The position numbers and the translations under genes are program-made. DNA of 64,000 nucleotides from Hyphomicrobiales bacterium (GTDB taxonomy: Bacteria; Pseudomonadota; Alphaproteobacteria; Rhizobiales; Rhizobiaceae), in NCBI GenBank assembly GCA_900469445.1, contig UBXM01000009.1, positions 50,323 through 114,322 of the forward strand, in the 5' to 3' direction. Below the pieces are notes generated by a model. That model saw nothing but the letters and a program-made list of their open reading frames with translations. It was not told the DNA's origin and searched no databases. Position 1 is the first letter of the stretch, and each line of letters begins with the position of its first letter. Positions 19,488 to 28,720 of this stretch are shown here, one piece after another.

Positions 19488-20963
19488 ATGACGAACTTAC
19501 AAACGCTGTTGGATAAGCCTATTGCCTGGAAGGAATGGACGACCGACGGCGACTTGCTGTCGCTTCTGGCCGATTTGCAGGCCAATATTTTCAAAGGGCA
19601 TGGGCGAGATCACACGCAGAACATCTTTTTGAGTTTCGAGGGGATGGGAACCCAGCAAATATCCGATCTTCTGCGCGATCTTTCCTTCGTCACAACGTCG
19701 GCGCTGGAGCAGTTGCGGGAAGCCGCTGCATTCAGTGCGGCAAAGGTCAGCGGCGGAACGGTGATCTGCGTCATGTTGAGTGTCGGAGGCTATGGGAAGC
19801 TCGGAATTCCGAGTGCCAACGTTCCCGGCGACCTTGCCTTTCGCGCCGGTATGAGGACGCGTGGACGGCTTAATCCCATGACGTTTACCTCTATTCCGGG
19901 CTTTAACGCACCATCGATCAATGATCCGGACAAAGCGAAATGGGAGTTCGGCGGCGCTTGGGATCCGGGCAAGGATGCGCCGGATGCCATGGTGCTTGTG
20001 GCAGATGATGACGCGGCACTGGTCGGCAACAGTGCCGGTGCCTTGAGGCGGGTCTTTGCCAAGCATGGTGCAACGGTGCTGGGCTTCGATACCGGCCTGG
20101 CGCAAAGACGCAATCAGCCGGCCGGTAGTCCGAAAGGCGAGGGGATCGAGCATTTCGGTTATGTCGATGGCGTCAGTCAGCCCTTGTTCCTGGCCGAGGA
20201 CCTGCCGCATCCGCTGGGTGCGTGGGACGAGACTTTTAAGCCGTCGCAGTTCATCGTGCCTGATCCGGGCAATCCGACGACCTTTTCCTGCGGCAGTTAT
20301 TTTGTCTATCGCAAGCTTGAGCAGAATGTGAAGAAATTCAAGCATCAGGAGGATCAGCTGGCAAATGCTCTCGGGCTTGCAGGGCCGGAGCAGGAACGTG
20401 CCGGCGCTCTTGTGGTCGGTCGTTTCGAGGATGGCACGCCCATAGCCTTGTCACAGGCGCCATTGGCAGGTGTTCCGACGAACGACTTCGACTATACGGG
20501 CAGTCATGGTTCGAAGTGTCCGTTTCGTGCCCATGTCAGGAAAACCAATCCGCGTACGCCGGGCGATATGTCGGAGCGGTCACGCATCATGGCTCGCCGT
20601 GGAATTACCTATGGCGAACGTAAGTCCGATTTTTCGGACGAGCCGGAAAAGAATGTCGGCCTGCTTTTCATGGCCTACATGTCCGACATCAACGAACAGT
20701 TCGAGTTCACCCAAAGCGCCTGGGCCAATAATCCGAACTTTCCGGATGCCGATATCGGAATAGATGTGGTCATCGGGCAGCCGAAAAACCCGCCGCCTGC
20801 TGCTCACAATGCATGGGAGGATGCCTGGTCCAATCCCTCCAGAATGGCGACCTTCGACTTCCAGCAGAGCGTGACGCTGATGGGAGGTGACTATTTCTTC
20901 GCACCGTCGATCAGCTTTCTGCAATCATCAGGAAAGTTCGTGGCTCCGGCCATGGTGGCCTGA
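19488..20963 (+). CDS. DyP-type heme peroxidase
   Basis: A 491-residue dye-decolorising peroxidase that oxidises aromatic or phenolic compounds with hydrogen peroxide. The distal GxxDG motif is GYVDG at 224-228 (Asp227), the proximal heme ligand is His349 in FRAHVRKTNPR, and the distal Arg lies in the following ARRGITYG. No signal or Tat peptide and no encapsulin-type tail or partner is present, so it is likely cytoplasmic. The ATG at 19488 follows AAGGAGGAG by seven bases; an upstream ATG at 19464 lacks such a site. The length fits the long DyP class rather than the short DypB class. Confidence 0.9.
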   Translation: MTNLQTLLDKPIAWKEWTTDGDLLSLLADLQANIFKGHGRDHTQNIFLSFEGMGTQQISDLLRDLSFVTTSALEQLREAAAFSAAKVSGGTVICVMLSVGGYGKLGIPSANVPGDLAFRAGMRTRGRLNPMTFTSIPGFNAPSINDPDKAKWEFGGAWDPGKDAPDAMVLVADDDAALVGNSAGALRRVFAKHGATVLGFDTGLAQRRNQPAGSPKGEGIEHFGYVDGVSQPLFLAEDLPHPLGAWDETFKPSQFIVPDPGNPTTFSCGSYFVYRKLEQNVKKFKHQEDQLANALGLAGPEQERAGALVVGRFEDGTPIALSQAPLAGVPTNDFDYTGSHGSKCPFRAHVRKTNPRTPGDMSERSRIMARRGITYGERKSDFSDEPEKNVGLLFMAYMSDINEQFEFTQSAWANNPNFPDADIGIDVVIGQPKNPPPAAHNAWEDAWSNPSRMATFDFQQSVTLMGGDYFFAPSISFLQSSGKFVAPAMVA

Positions 20964-20980
20964 CGCGCTGTGATCAGCAA

Positions 20981-21015
20981 AGCGGAACGCCTTGGACAAG
21001 ACCAAGGCGTTCTGC
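20981..21015. terminator. Bidirectional stem-loop between convergent genes
   Basis: AGCGGAACGCCTTGG and CCAAGGCGTTCTGCT form a 15-position stem with one mismatch around a short loop, between the stops of the peroxidase (+) and the aldo/keto reductase (-). There is no long U-tract on either side. Confidence 0.6.
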
Positions 21016-21027
21016 TGCAAGCATCAA

Positions 21028-22071
21028 TCAGATAGGCATCGGGTAATGCCGGTGAACCTCGGCGATATCGGCTGTCACCTCGTCCGAGAGCGTCAGGCTG
21101 GCGGCGCCGATATCCGTCTTCAACTGTTCCATCGACGTGGCGCCGATGATGACGGAGGCCATGAAGGGGCGTGCAAGGCAGAAGGCGAGCGCCATCTGTG
21201 CGAGGTCGAGCCCGTGTTTTGCGGCAACCTCGAGATAGGATTTCACCGCCGGTTCCTGCTTGGGCTGCAGGCGGCCGCCGAGATCCTCGTTGATTGTCGC
21301 ACGCGAACCGGCAGGCCTTGCGCCATTCAGGTATTTGCCGGTGAGCAAGCCCGCCGCCAACGGCGAATAGGCCATCAGGCCGACATCGCCGTGATGGGCG
21401 ACTTCGGCGAGATCGAGATCGAACGTGCGATAAAGAAGATTGTATTCGTTTTGGATCGAGGCGACGCGCGGCAGCGCCTTCTCCTCGGCCAGGCGAAGAT
21501 ATTGCATCGTGCCCCAGGCGGTCTCGTTGGACAGCCCGATGGCGCGGATCTTCCCGGCCTTCACCAGATCGTCCAGCGTCTGCAGCTTTTCCAGAATGTC
21601 GGCGACGGACTTTTCGCGGTCCTGCGTCGTGGCGTCGAAATCCCAGGAATTGCGGAAATGGTAATGGCTGCGGTTCGGCCAGTGGATCTGATAGAGATCG
21701 ATATGGTCGGTCTGCAGCCGCTTCAGGCTGGCATCGACCGCCTCGCGAATGGTGGCCGCCTCGATCGGCCGGCCTTGGCGGATATGCGGGCGGCCCGCAC
21801 CGGCGATCTTGGTGGCAAGCACGATATCGTCGCGTCTGCCGCTCTTCTTCAGCCATGTGCCGATATACTCTTCCGTGCGGCCGTAGGTCTCGGCGCTCAC
21901 AGGCGTGGTCGGATAAAGCTCTGCCGTGTCGAAAAAGTTGACGCCGTTCTCGACGGCATAATCCATTTGCGCGTGTGCTTCTGCTTCACTGTTCTGGGTG
22001 CCCCAGGTCATCGTGCCGAGGCAGATTTCCGAAACGGAGAGGTCCGTCCGGCCGAGTCTGTTGAATTTCAT
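21028..22071 (-). CDS. Aldo/keto reductase, Tas-like
   Basis: A 347-residue NADPH-dependent oxidoreductase barrel. The catalytic tetrad is visible as Asp in FFDTAELYP, the tyrosine in the same segment, Lys in LATKIAG and His in YQIHWPNR. The LYPTTP and YPLAAGLLTGKYL-type segments and the 347-residue length match E. coli Tas. It is monocistronic, transcribed away from the Nramp gene across a 205-base gap. Confidence 0.9.
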   Translation of the reverse strand: MKFNRLGRTDLSVSEICLGTMTWGTQNSEAEAHAQMDYAVENGVNFFDTAELYPTTPVSAETYGRTEEYIGTWLKKSGRRDDIVLATKIAGAGRPHIRQGRPIEAATIREAVDASLKRLQTDHIDLYQIHWPNRSHYHFRNSWDFDATTQDREKSVADILEKLQTLDDLVKAGKIRAIGLSNETAWGTMQYLRLAEEKALPRVASIQNEYNLLYRTFDLDLAEVAHHGDVGLMAYSPLAAGLLTGKYLNGARPAGSRATINEDLGGRLQPKQEPAVKSYLEVAAKHGLDLAQMALAFCLARPFMASVIIGATSMEQLKTDIGAASLTLSDEVTADIAEVHRHYPMPI

Positions 22072-22276
22072 GGAAAAATCGTCCCGTCTTTGAAGACTGC
22101 GAACTTAAGCGGGATTTGCTGTTTCGCAAGTGAGGAATGAAGCCGTTTGACGGCCACTTCGCGAAAACTTTATGTCGGCGGGGTCGAAAATGCGGAAAAA
22201 GTTCTAATTCATCCTGAAGTGGCGCGTCTCGGCTTGGAAAACCGAGCGTGAATAGAATAAATTTTCGGAGGACTGG

Positions 22277-23566
22277 ATGGCCGACAACGCTGCGCAATTT
22301 GATGAACGTGGTTTTTCCGATGCCGGCGACCCGCCGAAGACGGGACGCTGGAAACTCATCGGCCCCGGCATCGTGGTGGCCGTCACTGGCGTCGGTGCCG
22401 GTGATCTGGTTGCCACGCTGATTGCCGGTTCCCGTTTCGGCTACGCATTGTTGTGGGCGGCGGTGATCGGCTGCATCGTCAAGATCGCACTCGCTGAAGG
22501 TTCCGCCCGCTATCATCTGGCCACTGGCTCAACCATGCTCGACGGCTGGAAGTCGCTCGGCAAGTGGACGAGCTGGTATTTCGGCATCTACATCATGATC
22601 TGGGGTTTTGTGTATGGCGCGACCGCGATGAGCGCGACGGCGCTGCCGCTTGCAGCCCTCTTTCCCTTCCTGCCGCTCTGGGCGTGGGCGATGCTGTCCG
22701 GTCTGATCTGCGCCGCCTTCGTCGCCTTCAACCGGTATGAAGTCTTCGAGAACGTCATGAAGATCTTCATTGCCATCATGTTCGTCATCGTCGTCGGCAT
22801 CGCCATCCTCGTCGTGCCGGATGTCGGTGCGGCGCTTACCGGCCTTGTCCCCACCATCCCCGAAGGATCGGCCATCTACACGCTTGGCCTGATCGGCGGC
22901 GTCGGCGGCACCATCACCATGGCCTCCTACGGCTATTGGGTGAACGCCAAGGGCTGGCGCACCCCCGCCTGGATGGGCGTTATGCGCCTCGATAACCGGG
23001 TCGCCTACATCATGACCGGCATTTTCGTCATCGCCATGCTGATTGTCGGCGCAGAGCTGCTTTATACCGCGCAGATCGCTCTTTCGACTGGTGATCGCGG
23101 CCTGCTCGATCTCGACAAGGTTCTGCAGGATCGTTTCGGCCCGTTCGTTGCCAAAGCCTTCCTGGTCGGCTTTTTCGCCACCACCATTTCCTCGATCCTC
23201 GGTGTCTGGCATGGCGTTTCGCTGCTGTTCGCCGATTTCGTCCGCACGGTGCGGGGCGGCACGAGCGGTTCGCGCGAAGGTTTGGAAAAGACGCCGGCCT
23301 TCAAGTTCTACCTCTTCTGGCTCACCATTCCGCCGATGGCGCTTTTGTGGTTCGGCCGCCCGTTCACGCTGGTCATCATCTATGGCGCGCTCGGGGCATT
23401 CTTCATGCCCTTCCTGGCGATCACACTCATCTGGCTTCTGAATTCCTCGCGCGTGCCGAAGGAATGGCGCAATGGCTGGCTGTCCAATGGTCTGCTCGGC
23501 GCATCTGCCCTTCTCTTCGTCGTGCTCTGCGTCAACGAGGTGATCGGGCTTGTTTCGGGTGGCTGA
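22277..23566 (+). CDS. Nramp-family transporter with altered metal-binding motifs
   Basis: A 429-residue protein with about eleven transmembrane helices and an Nramp-like start (GPGIVVAVTGVGAGDLVATL). The canonical metal site DPGN in helix 1 is replaced by GAGD (about 40-43), and the helix 6 MPHN is replaced by MASY in GGTITMASYGYW. Classical Mn/Fe transport uses Asp, Asn and Met from these positions, so substrate choice is probably different. NRAMP-related magnesium transporters are one known precedent for altered sites. The ATG at 22277 follows CGGAGG. No MntR or Fur box was recognised in the 205-base upstream gap. Confidence 0.8.
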   Translation: MADNAAQFDERGFSDAGDPPKTGRWKLIGPGIVVAVTGVGAGDLVATLIAGSRFGYALLWAAVIGCIVKIALAEGSARYHLATGSTMLDGWKSLGKWTSWYFGIYIMIWGFVYGATAMSATALPLAALFPFLPLWAWAMLSGLICAAFVAFNRYEVFENVMKIFIAIMFVIVVGIAILVVPDVGAALTGLVPTIPEGSAIYTLGLIGGVGGTITMASYGYWVNAKGWRTPAWMGVMRLDNRVAYIMTGIFVIAMLIVGAELLYTAQIALSTGDRGLLDLDKVLQDRFGPFVAKAFLVGFFATTISSILGVWHGVSLLFADFVRTVRGGTSGSREGLEKTPAFKFYLFWLTIPPMALLWFGRPFTLVIIYGALGAFFMPFLAITLIWLLNSSRVPKEWRNGWLSNGLLGASALLFVVLCVNEVIGLVSGG

Positions 23567-23672
23567 ATGATCCGTTAGCAGGGGGTAAAGCGGGCGCGAA
23601 ACCCCGAAACCCTTGACTTGCAAGGCCGGAATGTGAATGGAGAGGCAAAATCAGGGAAAGGAAACGACCCCC

Positions 23673-24620
23673 ATGAGCAACATCGCATTCACATTTCCCG
23701 GCCAGGGCAGCCAGGCTGTCGGCATGGGCAAGGACCTTGCCGACGCTTTTCCGGAAGCCCGTGCGGTCTTCGAGGAAGTCGACGAGGCGCTCGGCCAGAA
23801 ACTCTCCGACATCATGTGGAACGGGCCGGAAGACACGCTGACGCTGACGGCCAACGCCCAGCCGGCGCTGATGGCCGTTTCGATCGCCACGATGCGTGTT
23901 CTCGAAGCGCGCGGTCTGAACCTTGCCGAAAAGGTCGCCTATGTCGCCGGCCATTCGCTCGGCGAATATTCCGCTCTCTGCGCCGCCGGCACCTTCTCGC
24001 TGTCGGATACGGCAAAGCTTCTGCGCATCCGTGGCGACGCCATGCAGTCGGCGGTTCCGGTCGGCCAGGGTGCCATGGCGGCGATCATCGGCCTGGAGCA
24101 CGGTGACGTCGACGCCATCTGCACTGAGGCAAAGGCTGAGGGCGTCTGCCAGATCGCCAACGACAATGGTGGCGGCCAGCTGGTCATCTCCGGTTCCAAG
24201 GCTGCCGTTGAAAAGGCTGCGGCGCTCGCCACCGAAAAGGGCGCCAAGCGCGCCATCATGCTGCCGGTCTCCGCGCCCTTCCACTCCGACCTGATGGCGC
24301 CTGCCGCCGACGCCATGCGTCATGCGCTGGCCAAGGTGGAAAAGAACAGCCCGGTCGTGCCGGTCGTCGCCAATGTGCGTGCAGCCCCGGTTACCGATGC
24401 CGACGAAATCGCCCAGCTGCTGGTCACCCAGGTCACCGGTCAGGTCCGCTGGCGCGAAACAGTCGAATGGTTCGGCGCAAACGGCGTGACCACGCTTTAT
24501 GAAATCGGCTCAGGCAAGGTGCTGACAGGGCTTGCCCGCCGCATCGACAAGAATATTTCCGGCGTAGCCGTCAACACCCCGGCCGATATCGACGCGGCAA
24601 TCGCTGCCATTCTCGGCTGA
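23673..24620 (+). CDS. fabD: Malonyl-CoA:ACP transacylase
   Basis: Loads malonyl units onto ACP for fatty acid synthesis. The 315-residue protein opens with FTFPGQGSQ. The nucleophile is Ser95 in GHSLGEYSAL and the catalytic His lies in VSAPFHSDLM. The ATG at 23673 follows AAAGGAA; the upstream in-frame ATG at 23637 gives a non-homologous 12-residue extension. It is 16 bases upstream of fabG. Confidence 0.96.
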   Translation: MSNIAFTFPGQGSQAVGMGKDLADAFPEARAVFEEVDEALGQKLSDIMWNGPEDTLTLTANAQPALMAVSIATMRVLEARGLNLAEKVAYVAGHSLGEYSALCAAGTFSLSDTAKLLRIRGDAMQSAVPVGQGAMAAIIGLEHGDVDAICTEAKAEGVCQIANDNGGGQLVISGSKAAVEKAAALATEKGAKRAIMLPVSAPFHSDLMAPAADAMRHALAKVEKNSPVVPVVANVRAAPVTDADEIAQLLVTQVTGQVRWRETVEWFGANGVTTLYEIGSGKVLTGLARRIDKNISGVAVNTPADIDAAIAAILG

Positions 24621-24636
24621 AGAAAAGGATTTTAAC

Positions 24637-25374
24637 ATGTTCGATCTGACCGGCCGTAAGGCTCTCGTTACCGGCGCAACCGGTGGTCTCGGCGAAGAAA
24701 TCGCCCGCCTTCTCCATAAGCAGGGCGCCATTGTCGGCCTGCACGGCACGCGTGTCGAAAAGCTCGAAGCGCTGGCCGCCGAACTCGGCGAACGCGTCCA
24801 CATTTTCCCGGCAAACCTCTCCGACCGCGCCGAAGTCAAGGCGCTCGGCGAAAAGGCAGAAGCCGAACTCGGCGGTATCGACATTCTCGTCAACAATGCC
24901 GGCATCACCAAGGACGGTCTTTTCGTGCGCATGTCGGACGAAGACTGGGATGCGGTTCTGGAAGTCAACCTGACCTCCGTTTTCCGCCTGACCCGCGAGC
25001 TGACCCATCCGATGATGCGCCGCCGCCATGGCCGCATCATCAACATCACCTCGATCGTCGGCGTCACCGGCAATCCGGGCCAGGCCAACTATTGCGCTTC
25101 CAAGGCCGGCATGATCGGCTTCTCCAAGTCGCTCGCCCAAGAGATCGCGACGCGTAACGTCACGGTCAACTGCGTGGCTCCGGGCTTCATCGAAAGCGCC
25201 ATGACCGGCAAGCTGAACGACAAGCAGAAGGAAGCCATCATGGGTGCGATCCCGATGAAGCGCATGGGCGCCGGATCGGACATCGCAGCCGCCGTTCTTT
25301 ACCTCGCTTCGGACGAGGCAGGCTACGTCACCGGGCAGACGCTGCACGTTAATGGTGGCATGGCAATGATCTGA
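24637..25374 (+). CDS. fabG: 3-oxoacyl-ACP reductase
   Basis: A 245-residue SDR that reduces 3-oxoacyl-ACP with NADPH. TGATGGLG at 12-19, NNAG at 86-89, Ser139, Tyr152 and Lys156 form the cofactor site and catalytic set. It lies between fabD and acpP, the standard fatty acid synthesis order. Confidence 0.96.
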   Translation: MFDLTGRKALVTGATGGLGEEIARLLHKQGAIVGLHGTRVEKLEALAAELGERVHIFPANLSDRAEVKALGEKAEAELGGIDILVNNAGITKDGLFVRMSDEDWDAVLEVNLTSVFRLTRELTHPMMRRRHGRIINITSIVGVTGNPGQANYCASKAGMIGFSKSLAQEIATRNVTVNCVAPGFIESAMTGKLNDKQKEAIMGAIPMKRMGAGSDIAAAVLYLASDEAGYVTGQTLHVNGGMAMI

Positions 25375-25515
25375 TTGCCGGGCTTTGTTCGTAAAACCAG
25401 TGGAGAACAAGGGTTCTGCGCTGTGGGATGGAACAAATTCTGGCTTTTCGGAACAGTCAAACCGTGTTAATCGGGCCATGACTGTGAAAAAGTCACCCTG
25501 AAATTCAGGTCGTCA

Positions 25516-25531
25516 CATTGCGTGAGCAATG
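25516..25531. promoter_or_regulatory. Inverted repeat in the acpP upstream region
   Basis: CATTGC-GTGA-GCAATG, perfect six-base arms, lies in the 285-base gap between fabG and acpP. The gap has no gene and probably contains an acpP promoter; the repeat could be an operator or leader hairpin. Confidence 0.35.
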
Positions 25532-25659
25532 CGTTACGGAACCGGAAAAGGGGTGGCGGGGTTTGCCGACATCGGCACCCGAAAGGTGCAGTTGAAGGTT
25601 TAACAGGACGAGGATGCCAGATCGGCATCCGGTGAAAGATAAAGGTCGAGGAAACCGAC

Positions 25660-25896
25660 ATGAGCGATATCGCAGAACGCGTTAAGAAAATTGTTATTGA
25701 TCACCTCGGCGTTGATGCCGACAAGGTTGTCGAAGGCGCAAGCTTCATCGACGATCTGGGTGCGGATTCGCTCGACACCGTCGAACTGGTCATGGCGTTC
25801 GAAGAAGAATTCGGCGTTGAAATCCCGGACGACGCTGCTGACTCGATCCTGACCGTCGGCGACGCTGTCAAGTTCATCGAAAAGGCCCAGGCCTAA
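25660..25896 (+). CDS. acpP: Acyl carrier protein
   Basis: A 78-residue acidic helical protein that carries growing acyl chains. Ser37 in the GADSLDTVE motif receives 4'-phosphopantetheine. The 285-base upstream gap suggests its own promoter, in keeping with the high ACP demand. Confidence 0.98.
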   Translation: MSDIAERVKKIVIDHLGVDADKVVEGASFIDDLGADSLDTVELVMAFEEEFGVEIPDDAADSILTVGDAVKFIEKAQA

Positions 25897-25917
25897 TCGA
25901 CGCATATTCGGGACGAT

Positions 25918-25975
25918 CGCCTGCGTTTTCGCAGGCGTCGATCTCTCACGACGGCCCGCTAGTTCGGGCCGTTTC
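25918..25975 (+). terminator. Two tandem stem-loops after acpP
   Basis: First, CGCCTGCG-TTTT-CGCAGGCG at 25918-25937 (perfect eight-pair stem). Second, ACGGCCCG and CGGGCCGT at 25951-25972, followed by TTTC. Together they probably reduce read-through into fabF and stabilise the acpP message. Confidence 0.65.
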
Positions 25976-26013
25976 AGCAAATGGATCATGAAATACGGGG
26001 TGGGGCGCTGGCG

Positions 26014-27276
26014 ATGAGGCGTGTCGTTATCACCGGTACCGGCATGGTATCACCGCTTGGATGCGGAACGGAAGTTACCTGGCAGCGTATTCTCGCCGGC
26101 CAGAGCGGTGCAAGACTGGTCACCGAATTCGAAGTCGACGATCTACCGGCAAAGATTGCCTGCCGTATCCCGGTCGGCGATGGTTCCGACGGCACATTCA
26201 ATGCCGATCAATGGATGGAACCGAAAGAACAGCGCAAGGTCGATCCCTACATTCTTTACGGCATGGCCGCCGCCGACATGGCACTGGCAGATGCCGGCTG
26301 GCACCCTGAGACCGATGAAGACCAGATCATGACCGGCGTGCTGATCGGCTCCGGCATTGGCGGTCTCGAAGGCATTGTCGAGGCGGGCCACACGCTCCGC
26401 GACAAAGGACCGCGCCGTATTTCTCCCTTCTTCATTCCCGGCCGTCTAATCAACCTCGTTTCCGGACAGGTGTCGATCAAGCACAAGCTGCGCGGCCCCA
26501 ACCATGCCGTCGTCACGGCTTGTTCCACCGGCGCGCACGCGATTGGCGATGCAGCCCGGCTGATCATGTTCGGCGATGCCGACGTCATGGTTGCCGGTGG
26601 TGCCGAATCGCCGGTCAGCCGCATCGGTCTCGCCGGCTTTGCCGCCTGCAAGGCGCTGTCCACCCAGCATAACGACGATCCGCAGAAGGCATCGCGTCCT
26701 TATGATCGCGACCGCGACGGTTTCGTCATGGGCGAGGGCGCCGGCGTCGTGGTTCTGGAAGAGCTGGAACACGCCAAGGCGCGCGGCGCCAAGATCTATG
26801 CCGAAGTCGTCGGTTACGGTCTGTCGGGCGACGCCTATCACATCACCGCACCGTCGGAAGATGGCGATGGCGCCTTCCGCTGCATGACCATGGCGCTGAA
26901 GCGCGCCGGTCTGTCGGCATCCGACATCGACTACATCAACGCCCATGGCACCTCGACCATGGCCGACACGATCGAACTCGGCGCCGTCGAGCGTCTGGTC
27001 GGCAATGCGGCCTCGAAGGTCTCCATGTCGTCGACCAAGTCGGCGATCGGTCACCTTCTCGGTGCCGCCGGTGCCGTCGAAGCGATCTTCGCGACGCTTG
27101 CGATCCGCGACAATATCGTGCCGCCGACCCTCAATCTCGACAATCCAGACGTCGAGACCGCGATCGATCTCGTGCCGCATCAGGCACGCAAGCGCGACGT
27201 CAATGTTGCCCTGTCGAACTCCTTCGGCTTCGGCGGCACCAATGCGTCGCTGGTCCTGAAGCGTTACGACGCGTAA
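26014..27276 (+). CDS. fabF: 3-oxoacyl-ACP synthase II
   Basis: A 420-residue condensing enzyme for acyl chain elongation. The Cys-His-His triad is Cys170 (VVTACSTGAHAIG), His311 (NAHGTSTMADT) and His347 (KSAIGHLLGAAG). The ATG at 26014 (MRRVVITGTGMVSPLG) is preceded by GGGGTGGGG; an in-frame ATG at 25981 would overlap the hairpin region and adds non-conserved residues. Confidence 0.96.
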   Translation: MRRVVITGTGMVSPLGCGTEVTWQRILAGQSGARLVTEFEVDDLPAKIACRIPVGDGSDGTFNADQWMEPKEQRKVDPYILYGMAAADMALADAGWHPETDEDQIMTGVLIGSGIGGLEGIVEAGHTLRDKGPRRISPFFIPGRLINLVSGQVSIKHKLRGPNHAVVTACSTGAHAIGDAARLIMFGDADVMVAGGAESPVSRIGLAGFAACKALSTQHNDDPQKASRPYDRDRDGFVMGEGAGVVVLEELEHAKARGAKIYAEVVGYGLSGDAYHITAPSEDGDGAFRCMTMALKRAGLSASDIDYINAHGTSTMADTIELGAVERLVGNAASKVSMSSTKSAIGHLLGAAGAVEAIFATLAIRDNIVPPTLNLDNPDVETAIDLVPHQARKRDVNVALSNSFGFGGTNASLVLKRYDA

Positions 27277-27405
27277 TTGTGATCGCCTCCATCGTCGGCT
27301 GGGCGTTTCTGTCCGGCCGACACCATATTCTGAACCTGCTTTTTGCCGTATTGCTTGGCCAAACAGCGGGCAATGATTCCATCTAGTGCAAATGTGGGGG
27401 TGCGG

Positions 27406-28668
27406 TTGAGCAATTCCGATAATGGTAGCGAGCTTCCCCCCGGCGGTGGCAATGCTGGTGGCAACGCAGCCAACAACGGCAGCAGCCGCGGCCCGATCAT
27501 TCCGAAATCACCGAACGAAGCCCTGAAGCCGGAACGCGTGCCGGATCCGCCGCGCCGCTCCAAGAAGGCGCGCAGCCAGGTCATCATCTTCTTCAATTTC
27601 GTGATGACGATGCTCGTGCTCGTGTGCCTCGCCGGCGCTGCGATCTTCTATTATGCGCTGTCGGCCTATCACGGCCAGGGCCCGCTTCAGGCCAACACCA
27701 ATTTCGTCGTGCGCGAAGGTGCGGGTATCGCCGAGATCGCATCCAGCCTCGAGCGCAACGAGATCATCGAGGATGCGCGGGTCTTCCGTTATGTCACCTC
27801 GGTCAATCTCGGTTATGCCGGTTCTGCCGAAAATCGCCGCAGCCTCAAGGCCGGCGAATACGAGATCAAGGCGCATGCCACGATGCAGGAGATCGCCGAT
27901 CTGCTGGAATCCGGCAAGTCCATCCTTTATTCGATCTCCATGCCGGAAGGCCTGACCGTCCGCCAGATGGCGCTGCGGTTGAGGGAAGACACGATCCTGG
28001 AAGGCGACCTGCCGACCGATCTGCCGGGCGAGGGCAGCCTGCGTCCGGATACCTACAAGTTCTCGCGCGGCACCAACCGTGCCGAAATCCTGTCGCAGAT
28101 GCATGCGGCCCAGCAGAAGCTGATCGATCAGATCTGGGAGCGCCGCGACCCCGACCTGCCGATCAAGACCAAGGAAGAATTTGTCGTTCTGGCCTCGATC
28201 GTCGAGCGCGAGACAGGCAAGGACGACGAGCGCGCCCATGTCGCCTCGGTCTTCTACAACCGTCTGCAGAAGGGCATGCGCCTGCAGTCCGACCCGACGA
28301 TCATCTATGGCATCTTCGGTGGTGACGGTAAGCCGTCGGACCGCCCGATCTACAGGTCCGACCTGCAGAAGGAAACGCCCTACAACACCTACAAGATCAA
28401 GGGCCTGCCGCCGACGCCGATTTCCAATCCGGGCCGTGCGGCGCTGGAAGCGGTCGCCAATCCGTGGCGCACCAAGGACCTCTATTTCGTCGCCGACGGC
28501 ACCGGCGGCCACGTCTTTGCGCCGACGCTCGAGGACCATAACGCCAATGTCCGTCGCTGGCGCAGGATCGAAGCCGAACGCAAGGCCGGAACCGCTGCCG
28601 CAAACGCGGCGGAAGAAGTTGTCGATGGCCAGCCGGATGGCGCAGACGCCGAGAGGCCTGCGAATTGA
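27406..28668 (+). CDS. mltG: Endolytic murein transglycosylase MltG
   Basis: This single-pass inner membrane enzyme cuts nascent glycan strands. A proline- and glycine-rich cytoplasmic part is followed by a transmembrane segment at about 57-86, a LysM-like region, and the YceG domain with catalytic Glu267 in ASIVERETG. The TTG at 27406 (MSNSDNGSELPPGG) has GGGGG five bases upstream and gives the expected rhizobial N-terminus. An ATG at 27373 is the alternative. The C-terminal 40 residues are alanine-rich and low complexity. Confidence 0.9.
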   Translation: MSNSDNGSELPPGGGNAGGNAANNGSSRGPIIPKSPNEALKPERVPDPPRRSKKARSQVIIFFNFVMTMLVLVCLAGAAIFYYALSAYHGQGPLQANTNFVVREGAGIAEIASSLERNEIIEDARVFRYVTSVNLGYAGSAENRRSLKAGEYEIKAHATMQEIADLLESGKSILYSISMPEGLTVRQMALRLREDTILEGDLPTDLPGEGSLRPDTYKFSRGTNRAEILSQMHAAQQKLIDQIWERRDPDLPIKTKEEFVVLASIVERETGKDDERAHVASVFYNRLQKGMRLQSDPTIIYGIFGGDGKPSDRPIYRSDLQKETPYNTYKIKGLPPTPISNPGRAALEAVANPWRTKDLYFVADGTGGHVFAPTLEDHNANVRRWRRIEAERKAGTAAANAAEEVVDGQPDGADAERPAN

Positions 28669-28720
28669 CGTGGTTGCCGCCGGCCCTCAAGGCCGGTGGC
28701 CCGCATTTGGAGTGAATTGA

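Noticed and set aside
20981..21015. Stem-loop as an attachment site or mobile element end
   Set aside because: It lies exactly between convergent stops and is better explained as a transcription end structure.
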